Shown piece by piece: positions 51,626 to 61,410 of a stretch of DNA of 64,000 bases. The position numbers and the translations under genes were made by a program. The notes under the pieces were generated by a model. That model was not told where the DNA came from and did no database searches. It worked only from the letters and a program-made list of their open reading frames with translations. The stretch's first letter is position 1; each line of letters starts with the position of its first letter. Source of the stretch: Paracoccaceae bacterium (lineage in GTDB: Bacteria > Pseudomonadota > Alphaproteobacteria > Rhodobacterales > Rhodobacteraceae); assembly GCA_026417295.1 (NCBI GenBank), contig JAOADN010000001.1, positions 51,142 to 115,141 on the forward strand, given 5' to 3'.

Positions 51626-52669
51626 ATGGACGAATCCACAGCCGCCCTGATTCTGTCCGGCCTGCCGCTGCCGGCGCTCGTCGTCGCGGGCCTCCGCGTC
51701 ACGATGGCCAATGCCCAGGCCGAGCGCCTGCTCGGGCCGGCCGCCGGCCGCCCCGCCGCGGCGATCCTGCGCAATCCGGCCTTCCTCTCCGGGCTCGAGG
51801 CCGCCGCCCGCTCCGGCCGGCACGAGGAGCGCCGCCTGGAACTGTCGCGCCCCGGGGGCGAGACGCTGCGGCTTGCCGCGCACATGGCCCCGCTCGCGAC
51901 GGACGCGGCCGGCCAGCCCATAGTCCTCGTCACCTTCGTCGATCTCACCGGGATCGAGGCGGCCGAGGAGATCCGCCGCGACTTCGTGGCCAATGTCAGC
52001 CACGAGCTGCGCACGCCGCTCACGGCCGTGCTCGGCCTGATCGAGACGCTGCGCAGCGCCGCACGCAACGACCCTGCCGCGCGCGACCGTTTCCTCGCCG
52101 TCATGGAGCGCGAGGCGCAGCGCATGATCCGCCTGGTCAGCGACCTGCTGTCGCTGAGCCGGGTCGAGGCCGAGGAACGCATCCGCCCCTCCGATCCGGT
52201 GGACCTCTGCGCCGTCATCGGCTCGGTCACGACCACCATGCGCGGCCAGGCCGAGGCCGCCGGCGTGGCCCTCCTGACCGAGGGCACCGGGACGCCGGTG
52301 ATCGTGCCGGGCGATGCCGACCAGCTGCAGCAGGTCTTCCAGAACCTCGTCGAGAACGCCCTGCGCTATGCCGCGGGCGGGCGCGAGGTGCGCCTCGCCA
52401 TCGAGCGGCTGGCCCACGAGCCGGTGATCCGCGGGCCGGCGGTGGCCGTTTCGGTGTCCGACCGCGGCGAGGGAATCGATCCCATCCACCTGCCGCGCCT
52501 GACCGAGCGATTCTACCGCGCCGATGCCCATCGCAGCCGCGAGAAGGGCGGGACCGGCCTCGGGCTGGCCATCGTGAAGCATATCGTGAACCGCCACCGC
52601 GGCCGGCTGCGGATCGAGAGCGAGGCCGGAAAAGGCAGCAGATTCACGGTGATCCTGCCCGCGGGCTAG
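51626..52669 (+). CDS. phoR: Phosphate regulon sensor kinase PhoR (soluble type)
   Basis: PhoR senses phosphate status through the Pst transporter and PhoU and phosphorylates PhoB. This 347-residue version has a PAS-like region (about residues 1-110), the H-box FVANVSHELRTPLTAVLG (His near 126), and the ATPase N and G boxes (QNLVENALRYA, GGTGLGLAIVKHI). There is no N-terminal membrane segment, unlike the E. coli form. The ATG at 51626 begins MDESTAALILSGLPLPA; the frame further upstream is not coding. Confidence 0.9.
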   Translation: MDESTAALILSGLPLPALVVAGLRVTMANAQAERLLGPAAGRPAAAILRNPAFLSGLEAAARSGRHEERRLELSRPGGETLRLAAHMAPLATDAAGQPIVLVTFVDLTGIEAAEEIRRDFVANVSHELRTPLTAVLGLIETLRSAARNDPAARDRFLAVMEREAQRMIRLVSDLLSLSRVEAEERIRPSDPVDLCAVIGSVTTTMRGQAEAAGVALLTEGTGTPVIVPGDADQLQQVFQNLVENALRYAAGGREVRLAIERLAHEPVIRGPAVAVSVSDRGEGIDPIHLPRLTERFYRADAHRSREKGGTGLGLAIVKHIVNRHRGRLRIESEAGKGSRFTVILPAG

Positions 52670-52716
52670 GGCAGGGTGGCAGCGGCCCAGGGGCCCGCCG
52701 GGACCGTTCCCGCCAC

Positions 52717-52745
52717 CTGTCATCAAACTGTTACGCAGGCGTCAC
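52717..52745 (+). promoter_or_regulatory. Pho box upstream of pstS
   Basis: CTGTCAT-N4-CTGTTAC, with a weaker third repeat GCGTCAC 11 bases later, matches the PhoB consensus of 11-base-spaced repeats. It starts 117 bases upstream of pstS. Confidence 0.78.
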
Positions 52746-52833
52746 AAAACCATGGCGAAGCATCCCTATGCCCCGCACCGAGGCCGCCGCTGGGGGCTGG
52801 CCCCGATGCGTGACCATGAAGGAGCATCCCGCA

Positions 52834-53886
52834 ATGAAAGCTGTGCAGATTTCCGTGTCGGCCGTGGCGATCCTCGCCGCCGTCGGCGCCGCCAATGCCC
52901 GCGACCAGATCCGCATCGTCGGATCCTCGACGGTGTTCCCCTACACCCAGGCGGTGGCCGAGACCTTCGCCAACGCGACCGGCATGGCCGCGCCGGTCGT
53001 CGAATCCACCGGAACCGGCGGCGGCTTCAAGGTCTTCTGCGAGGGCGTGGGCGAGAACTTCCCCGACATCACCGGGGCCTCGCGCGCCATCAAGAAGTCG
53101 GAATACGAACTCTGCGCCAAGAACGGCGTCACCGACATCACCGAAGTGCTGATCGGCTATGACGGCCTGACCCTCGCCGTCTCGCGCAACTCGCCCCACA
53201 AGTGGGCGCTGACCGAGGAGCAGATCTACCAGGCGCTCGGCGCCGAGGTGGAGGTGAACGGCGAGTGGAAGGACAATCCCTACAAGAAGTGGTCCGAGAT
53301 CGACCCCTCGCTGCCCGATGTCGAGATCCTCGCCTACGGCCCGCCGCCCACCTCGGGCACGCGCGACGCCTTCGTCGAACTGGCCATGCATGACGGCTGC
53401 AAGGCGACCGCCTTCGGCAAGAAGCAGAAGGAGACGCTCTCGGCCGAGGACTTCGGCAAGTGGGTCACCGACCACTGCTCGCGCATGCGCCAGGACGGCC
53501 CCTTCGTCGAGGCCGGCGAGAACGACAACCTGATCGTCCAGCGCATCGAGGCCGACCCCAATGCCATCGGCATCTTCGGCTACTCGTTCCTCTTCGAGAA
53601 CCAGGACAAGCTGGTCGGCATTCCGGTCAACGGCGTCGAGCCGAACGAGGCGACGATCGCCGACTTCTCCTACGGCATCGCGCGCCCGCTCTACATCTAC
53701 ATCAAGAACGCGCATCGCGGCGTCATCCCGGGGATGAACGAGTTCATCGCCGAATACGTCTCGGAAGCCGCGATGGGCAAGGGCGGCTATCTTGAAGAGC
53801 GTGGCCTGACGCCGCTCAGCCCCGACCTCTTCGCCGCCGCGGCCGCCGCCGCGACCAACGCCACGCCGCTGGCCGCGCCGCAGTAA
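52834..53886 (+). CDS. pstS: Phosphate-binding periplasmic protein PstS
   Basis: PstS captures phosphate for the PstCAB importer. The 350-residue precursor has a signal peptide (residues 1-22), then IRIVGSSTVFPYTQAV with the phosphate-binding SST, ESTGTGGGFKVFC, GASRAIKK and GPPPTSGTRDAFVE. A Pho box lies upstream. The alanine-rich C-terminal tail is longer than in E. coli. It begins the pstSCAB-phoU-phoB run. Confidence 0.94.
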   Translation: MKAVQISVSAVAILAAVGAANARDQIRIVGSSTVFPYTQAVAETFANATGMAAPVVESTGTGGGFKVFCEGVGENFPDITGASRAIKKSEYELCAKNGVTDITEVLIGYDGLTLAVSRNSPHKWALTEEQIYQALGAEVEVNGEWKDNPYKKWSEIDPSLPDVEILAYGPPPTSGTRDAFVELAMHDGCKATAFGKKQKETLSAEDFGKWVTDHCSRMRQDGPFVEAGENDNLIVQRIEADPNAIGIFGYSFLFENQDKLVGIPVNGVEPNEATIADFSYGIARPLYIYIKNAHRGVIPGMNEFIAEYVSEAAMGKGGYLEERGLTPLSPDLFAAAAAAATNATPLAAPQ

Positions 53887-53966
53887 GGCCGCGAAGGACA
53901 GACCGCAGCCGCCCCGGCCCGGCCGGGGCGGCTGCATCGGACAGGGAACCTCGGGGGCGCTCCGAC

Positions 53967-55343
53967 ATGGCCGGATGGGCATTCCTTCTTCTCGCGGCGG
54001 CGACGGTATTCGCCTATGCGCTGAACCGCCGGGCGGCCGACGCACTGCGCGAGGACGGCCGCCGGCTGCATTCGCTGCCCGGCTTCCACGGCGGCTATGC
54101 CGCGCTTCTCGTCCTTGTGCCCGGCTTCCTGTTCCTCTGCCTCTGGCTCGTCTTCCAGAGCGCCTTCATCAACCGCAGCGTGATGGCCGGCCTGCCGCCC
54201 GGCACGCTGGACGGCCTTGACAGCGGCGCCGTCCAGCTTCTGCAGAGCGAGATCATCTCGATCTCGCGCGGGCAGGTCTTCGGCACGCCCGAGCCCTGGA
54301 AGCTCGAGGCCGCGACGCGGATGAGCGAGATGCGCAGCACCGCGGGCTGGGTGATGATCGCGCTTCTCGCGCTCATCGCCCTGGGCGCGATCCTCTACGC
54401 GCGCAGCCGCGTCAGCGCCGCCTTCCGGGCCCGGCAGGGATTCGAGCGGATCGTCCACGGCATCATGGTTGCCTGTTCGGTCGTCGCCATCCTCACGACC
54501 TTCGGGATCGTCGCCTCGCTCCTGTTCGAAAGCCTCCAGTTCTTCCGCATGGTGCCGGTCAACGAGTTCCTCTTCGGCCTCAACTGGGAGCCGCAGATCC
54601 CCATCCGGGCGGACCAGGTGGCGGGCACCGGCGCCTTCGGCTGGGTCCCCGTCTTCGTCGGCACGCTCGTCATCACCGTCATCGCGCTCTTCGTCTCGGT
54701 GCCGATCGGCCTCTTCTCGGCGATCTACCTGAACGAATTCGCATCCGACCGCTTCCGCGCCTTTGCCAAGCCGGTGCTCGAGATCCTCGCCGGGGTGCCG
54801 ACCGTCGTATACGGCTTCTTCGCCGTGCTTGTCGTGGCGCCCGCGCTGCGCAACGCCGGCGCCGAGGTCGGGCTGCCCATCTCGCCCAACACGGCGCTGG
54901 CCGCCGGAAGCGTGATGGCGATCATGCTGATCCCCTTCATCTCGTCCTTCTCCGACGATGCGCTGGGGGCGGTGCCGCAGTCCCTGCGCGACGGCTCGCT
55001 CGCGCTCGGGGCGACGCGGTCCGAGACCGTGCTCAAGGTCCTCTTCCCCGCGGCGATCCCCGGCATCGTCGGCGGCATCCTGCTGGCCGTCAGCCGCGCC
55101 ATCGGCGAGACGATGATCGTCGTCATGGCCGCGGGCCTGATCGCGACGCTGACGATCAACCCCCTGGACAGCGTGACCACCGTCACCGTCCAGATCGTCA
55201 CCCTGCTGATCGGCGACACGTCCTTCGACAATCCCAAGACGCTTGCCGCCTTCGCGCTGGGCCTGATGCTGTTCCTCGTGACGCTCGGCATCAACGTCCT
55301 TGCGCTGCGCATCGTGCGCAAATACCGCGAACTCTACGACTGA
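53967..55343 (+). CDS. pstC: Phosphate ABC transporter permease PstC
   Basis: This 458-residue inner-membrane permease has an N-terminal extension with two or three membrane segments typical of alphaproteobacterial PstC. The core has WVPVFVGTLVITVIALFVSVP, the ATPase-contacting EAA-type loop (LALGATRSETVLKVLFPAA), and GETMIVVMAAG. It pairs with PstA and is 80 bases downstream of pstS. Confidence 0.93.
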   Translation: MAGWAFLLLAAATVFAYALNRRAADALREDGRRLHSLPGFHGGYAALLVLVPGFLFLCLWLVFQSAFINRSVMAGLPPGTLDGLDSGAVQLLQSEIISISRGQVFGTPEPWKLEAATRMSEMRSTAGWVMIALLALIALGAILYARSRVSAAFRARQGFERIVHGIMVACSVVAILTTFGIVASLLFESLQFFRMVPVNEFLFGLNWEPQIPIRADQVAGTGAFGWVPVFVGTLVITVIALFVSVPIGLFSAIYLNEFASDRFRAFAKPVLEILAGVPTVVYGFFAVLVVAPALRNAGAEVGLPISPNTALAAGSVMAIMLIPFISSFSDDALGAVPQSLRDGSLALGATRSETVLKVLFPAAIPGIVGGILLAVSRAIGETMIVVMAAGLIATLTINPLDSVTTVTVQIVTLLIGDTSFDNPKTLAAFALGLMLFLVTLGINVLALRIVRKYRELYD

Positions 55344-55353
55344 GGAGCAGGCC

Positions 55354-56637
55354 ATGACCGACATCAGCACGGGCACGGCGCAGGACTGGAACGCGCCCGA
55401 AGTAAGGTCCAACCTGCGCCGTCGCCACCGCGGCGAAAGATGGCTGCGCGGCATCGGCCTTGCCGCAATCCTCACCGCCTTCGCCGTCCTCGTCATCCTG
55501 CTCGGCTCGCTGACGGCGTCGGGCTACAAGGCCTTTTCGCAGACCTTCATCACCCTGGACGTTCCGGTCTCGGCCGACCGGGTCAAGCCCGACAGGATCG
55601 CCGCCGCCAACTGGCGCGGGGTGATGCAGGACGCCGTCGCCGCGATGTTCCCCGATGCGACCGACGCCGAGCGCAAGGTTCTGGCCGCCATCCCCTCGTC
55701 GGTTGCCCAGTTCGCGGTGCGCGACAGGGTCCTCGCCGACCCCGCGCTGATCGGCCAGACGGTGACGGTCTCGGTCCCGGTCTCCGATCCCTTCGACCAG
55801 CTCCACAAGGGCCTGATCGACCGCGCCACCCCCGAGGAGAACCGCCGCCTCAAGGACGCCGAGATCGCCGCCTTCGACCGCCTCGTCGAGGCCGGCAAGG
55901 TCGCCCTGCGCCCCAACTGGGCGCTCGTCACCAGCGCCGATTCCCGCTTTCCCGAACTCGCCGGCCTGCGCGGCGCGCTGATCGGGTCCTTCTACGCGCT
56001 GCTCACCTGCTTCGTCATCTCGTTCCCCATCGGCATCGGCGCGGCCATCTACCTTGAGGAATTCGCGCCGAAGAACCGGCTGAGCGACCTCATCGAGATC
56101 AACATCAACAACCTTGCCGCCGTGCCTTCCGTGGTCTTCGGGCTGCTCGGCCTGGCGGTGTTCCTCGGCTGGTTCGGCCTGCCGCGCTCGGCGCCCTTCG
56201 TCGGCGGCCTCGTTCTGGCGCTGATGACGCTGCCGACGATCATCATCGCCACCCGCGCGGCGCTCAAGGCGGTGCCGCCCTCGATCCGCGAGGCCGCGCT
56301 GGGCATCGGCGCCTCGCGCCAGCAGGTGGTGTTCCAGCATGTCCTGCCGCTGGCCATGCCCGGCATCCTGACCGGCACGATCATCGGCCTGGCGCAGGCC
56401 CTGGGCGAGACCGCCCCCCTTCTTCTCATCGGCATGAACGCCTTCATCACGGCGGCGCCCGCGACGCCCTTCGACGCGGCGACGGCCCTGCCCACGCAGA
56501 TCTTCATCTGGGCCGACAGCCCCGAACGGGGCTTCGTCAGCCGCACCTCGGCGGCGATCCTCGTGCTGCTGGGCTTCCTCATCCTGATGAACGGACTTGC
56601 CATCTTCCTGCGCAACCGGTTCGAGCGGCGCTGGTAA
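55354..56637 (+). CDS. pstA: Phosphate ABC transporter permease PstA
   Basis: This 427-residue permease has an N-terminal DUF3333-like region, with one membrane segment and a soluble loop of about 180 residues, before the transport core. The core has [13 protein letters not shown], the EAA loop [20 protein letters not shown] and [12 protein letters not shown]. It lies 10 bases after pstC. The large loop, probably periplasmic, is an alphaproteobacterial feature. Confidence 0.93.
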   Translation: MTDISTGTAQDWNAPEVRSNLRRRHRGERWLRGIGLAAILTAFAVLVILLGSLTASGYKAFSQTFITLDVPVSADRVKPDRIAAANWRGVMQDAVAAMFPDATDAERKVLAAIPSSVAQFAVRDRVLADPALIGQTVTVSVPVSDPFDQLHKGLIDRATPEENRRLKDAEIAAFDRLVEAGKVALRPNWALVTSADSRFPELAGLRGALIGSFYALLTCFVISFPIGIGAAIYLEEFAPKNRLSDLIEININNLAAVPSVVFGLLGLAVFLGWFGLPRSAPFVGGLVLALMTLPTIIIATRAALKAVPPSIREAALGIGASRQQVVFQHVLPLAMPGILTGTIIGLAQALGETAPLLLIGMNAFITAAPATPFDAATALPTQIFIWADSPERGFVSRTSAAILVLLGFLILMNGLAIFLRNRFERRW

Positions 56638-56644
56638 CGGAGAC

Positions 56645-57448
56645 ATGGACATGGATGATGCCAGACTGGCCGAACGCGCCGTCACCACCGGCGAGGTGAA
56701 GATCAGCGCCCGCAAGGCGCAGGTCTACTACGGCGAGACCCACGCGATCAGGGATGTCGATGTCGACATCCTCGACAAGACGGTGACGGCCTTCATCGGC
56801 CCCTCGGGCTGCGGCAAGTCCACCTTCCTGCGCTGCCTGAACCGGATGAACGACACGATCCCGAACTGCCGGGTCGAGGGGCGCATCACCCTGGACGGGG
56901 AGGACATCTACGACCGCAGCGTCGATCCCGTGCAGCTGCGCGCCCGGGTCGGCATGGTGTTCCAGAAGCCCAACCCCTTCCCGAAGTCGATCTACGAGAA
57001 CGTCGCCTACGGGCCGCGCATCCACGGCATGGCGCGGACCAAGGCCGATCTCGACCAGATCGTCGAAAGCTGCCTGCGCCGGGCGGCCCTGTGGAACGAG
57101 GCGAAGGACCGGCTGGACGAGCCCGGCACCGGCCTGTCGGGCGGCCAGCAGCAGCGGCTGTGCATCGCGCGCGCCATCGCCACCAGCCCCGAGGTCCTGC
57201 TGATGGACGAGCCCTGCTCGGCGCTCGACCCGATCGCCACCGCCCAGGTCGAGGAGCTGATCGACGAGCTGCGCGCCAATTTCAGCGTCGTCATCGTCAC
57301 CCATTCGATGCAGCAGGCGGCCCGCGTCAGCCAGCGGACGGCCTTCTTCCACCTCGGCAACCTCGTCGAATACGGCGAGACGGGCCAGATCTTCACCAAT
57401 CCGCGCGATCCGCGCACGGAAAGCTACATCACCGGCCGGATCGGCTGA
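56645..57448 (+). CDS. pstB: Phosphate ABC transporter ATP-binding protein PstB
   Basis: This 267-residue ATPase drives phosphate uptake. It has Walker [15 protein letters not shown], the Q-loop [18 protein letters not shown] characteristic of PstB, signature [15 protein letters not shown] and Walker [14 protein letters not shown]. Two ATGs (56645, 56651) are possible starts. It follows pstA by 7 bases and precedes phoU. Confidence 0.96.
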   Translation: MDMDDARLAERAVTTGEVKISARKAQVYYGETHAIRDVDVDILDKTVTAFIGPSGCGKSTFLRCLNRMNDTIPNCRVEGRITLDGEDIYDRSVDPVQLRARVGMVFQKPNPFPKSIYENVAYGPRIHGMARTKADLDQIVESCLRRAALWNEAKDRLDEPGTGLSGGQQQRLCIARAIATSPEVLLMDEPCSALDPIATAQVEELIDELRANFSVVIVTHSMQQAARVSQRTAFFHLGNLVEYGETGQIFTNPRDPRTESYITGRIG

Positions 57449-57461
57449 GGAAGGACTAGCC

Positions 57462-58181
57462 ATGATGGGCGAACACCAGCACATCGCTTCCGCCTTCGAC
57501 CGCGACCTCGAGGCGGTCCAGGCCCTTGTCATGCGCATGGGCGGCATGGTCGAGGCGGCGATCCTCGACGCGGCAAAGGCGCTCGAGAAGCGCGACACCG
57601 AGCTTGCCGACCAGGTGCGCCGCAACGACAAGGCGATCGACGCGCTCGAGGAGCAGATCAATGCCGAGGCCGCGCGCCTGATCGCGCTGCGCGCCCCCAC
57701 GGCGTCGGACCTGCGCATCGTCCTGTCGATCCTGAAGATCGCGGCCAGCCTCGAACGCGTGGGCGACTACACCAAGAACATCGCCAAGCGGGCCCATGTC
57801 CTGGGCGAGCTGCACCCGATCGAGGGGGCGGGCGGGTCGCTCCGCCGGATGGCCCGCGCCGTCGAGGCGATGCTGCGCGACGCGCTCGACGCCTATGCCG
57901 CGCGCGACCTCGCCCTGGCCGAGGACGTGCGCCGGCGCGACGAGGAAGTGGACCAGATGTACAATGCCCTGTTCCGCGAGTTCCTGACCCACATGATGGA
58001 GGATCCGCGCAACATCACCGCCTGCATGCACCTGCACTTCATCGCCAAGAACGTCGAGCGGATGGGCGACCACGCGACCACCATCGCCGAGCAGGTGATC
58101 TACCTCGTGACCGGCGCCCTGCCCGAGGAACCGCGCCCCAAGGCCGAGAGCGTCGTGCCCGGCGCCGCGGCGGGGGGCTGA
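57462..58181 (+). CDS. phoU: Phosphate signalling protein PhoU
   Basis: PhoU is a cytoplasmic helical protein that links PstB to PhoR and suppresses the regulon when phosphate is plentiful. The 239-residue sequence has two three-helix repeats with metal-binding patterns, including RVGDYTKNIAKRA in the first and ERMGDHATTIAEQVI in the second. It starts 13 bases after pstB and ends four before phoB. Confidence 0.95.
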   Translation: MMGEHQHIASAFDRDLEAVQALVMRMGGMVEAAILDAAKALEKRDTELADQVRRNDKAIDALEEQINAEAARLIALRAPTASDLRIVLSILKIAASLERVGDYTKNIAKRAHVLGELHPIEGAGGSLRRMARAVEAMLRDALDAYAARDLALAEDVRRRDEEVDQMYNALFREFLTHMMEDPRNITACMHLHFIAKNVERMGDHATTIAEQVIYLVTGALPEEPRPKAESVVPGAAAGG

Positions 58182-58185
58182 AGCG

Positions 58186-58869
58186 ATGACCGCGCCCCTG
58201 GTTCTGGTGGTCGAGGACGAGCCCGCCCAGCGGGACCTCCTGACCTACAACCTCGAGGCCGACGGATTCCGCGTCGCCGGTGCGGCCAGCGGCGACGAGG
58301 CGCTGATGCTGGTGGACGAGGAACGCCCCGACCTCATCCTGCTCGACTGGATGCTGCCCGGCGTCTCGGGCATCGAGATCTGCCGCCGCCTGAAATCCCG
58401 CCCCGAGACGCGGGGCGTGCCGATCGTCATGCTCTCGGCGCGTTCCGAAGAGGTCGACCGCGTGCGCGGCCTCGAGACCGGCGCGGACGACTATGTCGTG
58501 AAACCCTATTCGGTGATCGAGCTCATGGCGCGCGTGCGCGGGCAGATGCGCCGGTTGCGCCCGGCGAGCCAGGGCGAGGTGCTGACCTTCGAGGACATCA
58601 CCCTCGATTCCGAGACCCACCGTGTCTCGCGCGCGGGCAAGCCCGTGAAGCTCGGCCCCACCGAGTTCCGCCTGCTTGCGACCTTCATGGAAAAGCCGGG
58701 CCGGGTCTGGAGCCGCGAGCAGCTTCTCGACCGCGTCTGGGGCCGCGACATCTATGTCGACACGCGCACCGTGGACGTCCATGTCGGCCGGCTGCGCAAG
58801 GCGCTGTGCATCCATGGCGGGCCGGATCCGGTGCGCACGGTGCGCGGGTCGGGCTACGCGCTGGGCTGA
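58186..58869 (+). CDS. phoB: Phosphate regulon response regulator PhoB
   Basis: PhoB activates the pho regulon when phosphorylated by PhoR. The 227-residue protein has the receiver start VVEDEPAQRDLL, phospho-acceptor Asp54 in LLDWMLPGVSG, and the switch Lys in YVVKPYS. The winged-helix domain has LGPTEFRLLATFMEKPG and VDTRTVDVHVGRLRKAL. It closes the phosphate cluster, and the Pho box before pstS is its expected target. Confidence 0.95.
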   Translation: MTAPLVLVVEDEPAQRDLLTYNLEADGFRVAGAASGDEALMLVDEERPDLILLDWMLPGVSGIEICRRLKSRPETRGVPIVMLSARSEEVDRVRGLETGADDYVVKPYSVIELMARVRGQMRRLRPASQGEVLTFEDITLDSETHRVSRAGKPVKLGPTEFRLLATFMEKPGRVWSREQLLDRVWGRDIYVDTRTVDVHVGRLRKALCIHGGPDPVRTVRGSGYALG

Positions 58870-58920
58870 TCCGGCGCCGCGGCGGCAGCCTTTCGCTTGA
58901 CGGGCGCCGGCAAGGCGTGC

Positions 58921-58934
58921 TCAAAGCGCTTTGA
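58921..58934. promoter_or_regulatory. Perfect palindrome at the glgP promoter (LacI-family-type operator)
   Basis: TCAAAGCGCTTTGA is a perfect 14-base palindrome with a central CG step, the form bound by LacI-family repressors. A TTGACG -35 element lies at 58897-58902, so the palindrome covers the -10 region. The glgP start is 39 bases downstream. No LacI-type gene is in the window. Confidence 0.6.
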
Positions 58935-58972
58935 AGGGGCGGCTGTCCCGCCCCGGAAGCGCAAGGACCGCG

Positions 58973-61393
58973 ATGCCGACCGACCAGCATCCCCATGCCT
59001 TCAGGCCTGGCGCGATCACCACCGAGATGTTCCGCGACGACGTGCTGCGGCATCTAACCTTCACCATGGGAACCGACCCCGACCATGCGTCGGACTTCCA
59101 CTGGCGGATGGCGCTGTCCTATGCCCTGCGCGACCGCATCGTCGGCCCCTGGTTCGCGGCGACCCGCCGGACCTGGGCCGAGGACCGCAAGCGCGTCTAC
59201 TACCTGTCGATGGAATTCCTGATCGGCCGCATCATCGAGGATGCGGCCATCAATCTCGGCCTGCGCGACGTGGCGGCCGAGGTGATGGCGGGCTTCGGCC
59301 AGGACATCGGCACGCTGATCGCGGGCGAACCGGACGCGGCGCTGGGCAATGGCGGCCTGGGGCGGCTCGCGGCCTGCTATCTGGAAAGCATGTCCACGCT
59401 GGGCTGCCCGGCCTATGGCTACGGCATCCGCTACGAGAACGGCCTGTTCCGCCAGCGCTTCGAGGGGGGACGCCAGGTCGAGGCGCCCGAGGACTGGCTG
59501 CGCACCCGCAACCCCTGGGAATTCGACCGCCCCGAATCGTCCTACACGGTGGGGTTCAAGGGCAGCGTCGAGATGCGCGACGGCCGCGCCGTCTGGACCC
59601 CGGGCGAGACGGTCATCGCCTCGGCCCACGACACGCCGGTGATCGGCTGGCAGGGCAGATGGGCCAACACCTTGCGCCTGTGGGAGGCCAAGCCCACCAC
59701 GCTCTTCGATCTGGAACGGTTCAACCGCGGCGATTATGCGGCGGCCGCCGCGCCCGAGGCCCTGGCCCGCACGCTGAGCCGCGTCCTCTATCCCGACGAT
59801 ACCACCTTCGCGGGCAAGGAGCTGCGACTCAAGCAGGAATACTTCCTGACCTCGGCCGCACTTCAGGACATCCTGCGCCGCTTCCTGGCTGCGCATGACG
59901 ACCTGCGCCTGCTGCCCGAACGGGTGGCGATCCAGATGAACGACACCCATCCCGCCATCGCCGGGCCGGAACTCATCCGCCTGATGGTGGACGGGCACGG
60001 GCTGGATTTCGACGAGGCGCTCGACATCGCCCGCCGCACGCTGGGCTATACCAACCACACGCTCCTGCCCGAGGCGCTGGAACGCTGGTCCACCTATCTC
60101 TTCGGCACCGTCCTGCCGCGCCACATGCAGATCGCCGAGAAGATCGACAGCTGGCACCGCCGCACCTGGCCCGCCCAGCCCCACTGGGTGGGCATCGTCA
60201 AGCACAACGAGGTGCGGATGGGCGAGCTGGCCTTCATCATGGCGCACAAGGTCAACGGCGTCTCGGCCCTGCACAGCGCGCTTGTCAGGAAGACGCTTTT
60301 TCCCGAACTCGACGCGCTGCATCCCGGCCGCATCATCAACCAGACGAACGGCGTCACGCCGCGGCGCTGGCTGCGCATGGCGAACCCGGCGCTCTCGTCC
60401 CTCATCACCGCGACGGTCGGCGCCGGCTGGGAGGCCGACCTCGACCGCCTCGCCGCGCTGGAACCGCATGCCGGCGATTCCGCCTTTCTCGAGGCCTTCG
60501 GCGCGGCCAAGCGCACGAACAAGCTGCGCGCGGCCGACTGGATCGCGGCGCGGACCGGCATCCGCGTCGATCCCGACGCGATCTTCGACGTCCAGGTCAA
60601 GCGCATCCACGAATACAAGCGCCAGTTGATGAACATCCTGCAGACCATCGCCGAATGGCACAGGATCAGGACGGGCCGCATCAGCCCGCAGGTGCCGCGC
60701 GTCAAGGTATTCGGCGGCAAGTCGGCGCCCGGCTACGCCGTCGCCAAGGAAATCGTCCACCTCATCAACGACGTGGCGGCCGTGGTCAATGCGGATCCCG
60801 CGACCCGCGGCCTGCTCTGGGTCGTCTATCCCGAGAACTACAACGTCTCGATGGCCGAGATGCTGATCCCTGCGGCCGACCTGTCCGAACAGGTCTCGAC
60901 CGCCGGGATGGAGGCCTCGGGCACGGGCAACATGAAGTTCGCGATGAACGGGGCGCTGACCATCGGCACGCTCGACGGCGCCAATGTCGAGATCCGGGAC
61001 CATGTCGGGGCAGAGAACTTCTTCCTCTTCGGGCTGACGGCCGAGGAGGTGATCGAGCGGCGCAAGAACGTCGATCACGCCCGCATCGCCATCGAGAAGA
61101 GCCAGGACCTCAGGGACGTCCTGCAGATGCTGGCCGAGGGGCGCTTCTCGCCCGACCAGCCCGACCGCTATCACGGCATCGTCGACCGGATGTGGAACCA
61201 CGACCATTTCCTTGTGGCCGACGACTTCGCCGCCTACGACTCGACCCAGGCGCGGGTCGCCGAGGCCTATACCCGCCGGCAGGACTGGCTGCGCATGGCT
61301 GCCCTCAACACGGCGCGCATGGGCTTTTTCTCCTCCGACCGGGCGATCCGTGGTTACATGAAGGACATATGGTCCGTGGAATCGGCCCTGTAG
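58973..61393 (+). CDS. glgP: Glycogen phosphorylase
   Basis: GlgP releases glucose 1-phosphate from glycogen with a pyridoxal phosphate cofactor. The 806-residue protein has [51 protein letters not shown], and the PLP-lysine segment [19 protein letters not shown]. The start at 58973 ([10 protein letters not shown]) follows an AAGGA site. It is 17 bases from glgB. Confidence 0.96.
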   Translation: MPTDQHPHAFRPGAITTEMFRDDVLRHLTFTMGTDPDHASDFHWRMALSYALRDRIVGPWFAATRRTWAEDRKRVYYLSMEFLIGRIIEDAAINLGLRDVAAEVMAGFGQDIGTLIAGEPDAALGNGGLGRLAACYLESMSTLGCPAYGYGIRYENGLFRQRFEGGRQVEAPEDWLRTRNPWEFDRPESSYTVGFKGSVEMRDGRAVWTPGETVIASAHDTPVIGWQGRWANTLRLWEAKPTTLFDLERFNRGDYAAAAAPEALARTLSRVLYPDDTTFAGKELRLKQEYFLTSAALQDILRRFLAAHDDLRLLPERVAIQMNDTHPAIAGPELIRLMVDGHGLDFDEALDIARRTLGYTNHTLLPEALERWSTYLFGTVLPRHMQIAEKIDSWHRRTWPAQPHWVGIVKHNEVRMGELAFIMAHKVNGVSALHSALVRKTLFPELDALHPGRIINQTNGVTPRRWLRMANPALSSLITATVGAGWEADLDRLAALEPHAGDSAFLEAFGAAKRTNKLRAADWIAARTGIRVDPDAIFDVQVKRIHEYKRQLMNILQTIAEWHRIRTGRISPQVPRVKVFGGKSAPGYAVAKEIVHLINDVAAVVNADPATRGLLWVVYPENYNVSMAEMLIPAADLSEQVSTAGMEASGTGNMKFAMNGALTIGTLDGANVEIRDHVGAENFFLFGLTAEEVIERRKNVDHARIAIEKSQDLRDVLQMLAEGRFSPDQPDRYHGIVDRMWNHDHFLVADDFAAYDSTQARVAEAYTRRQDWLRMAALNTARMGFFSSDRAIRGYMKDIWSVESAL

Positions 61394-61410
61394 CCTTGGG
61401 AGGGGCGGAC

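Noticed and set aside
51478..53886. An 802-residue protein ending in PstS
   Set aside because: The region before 52834 is the phoR gene read in the wrong frame; PstS has its own signal peptide and ATG.
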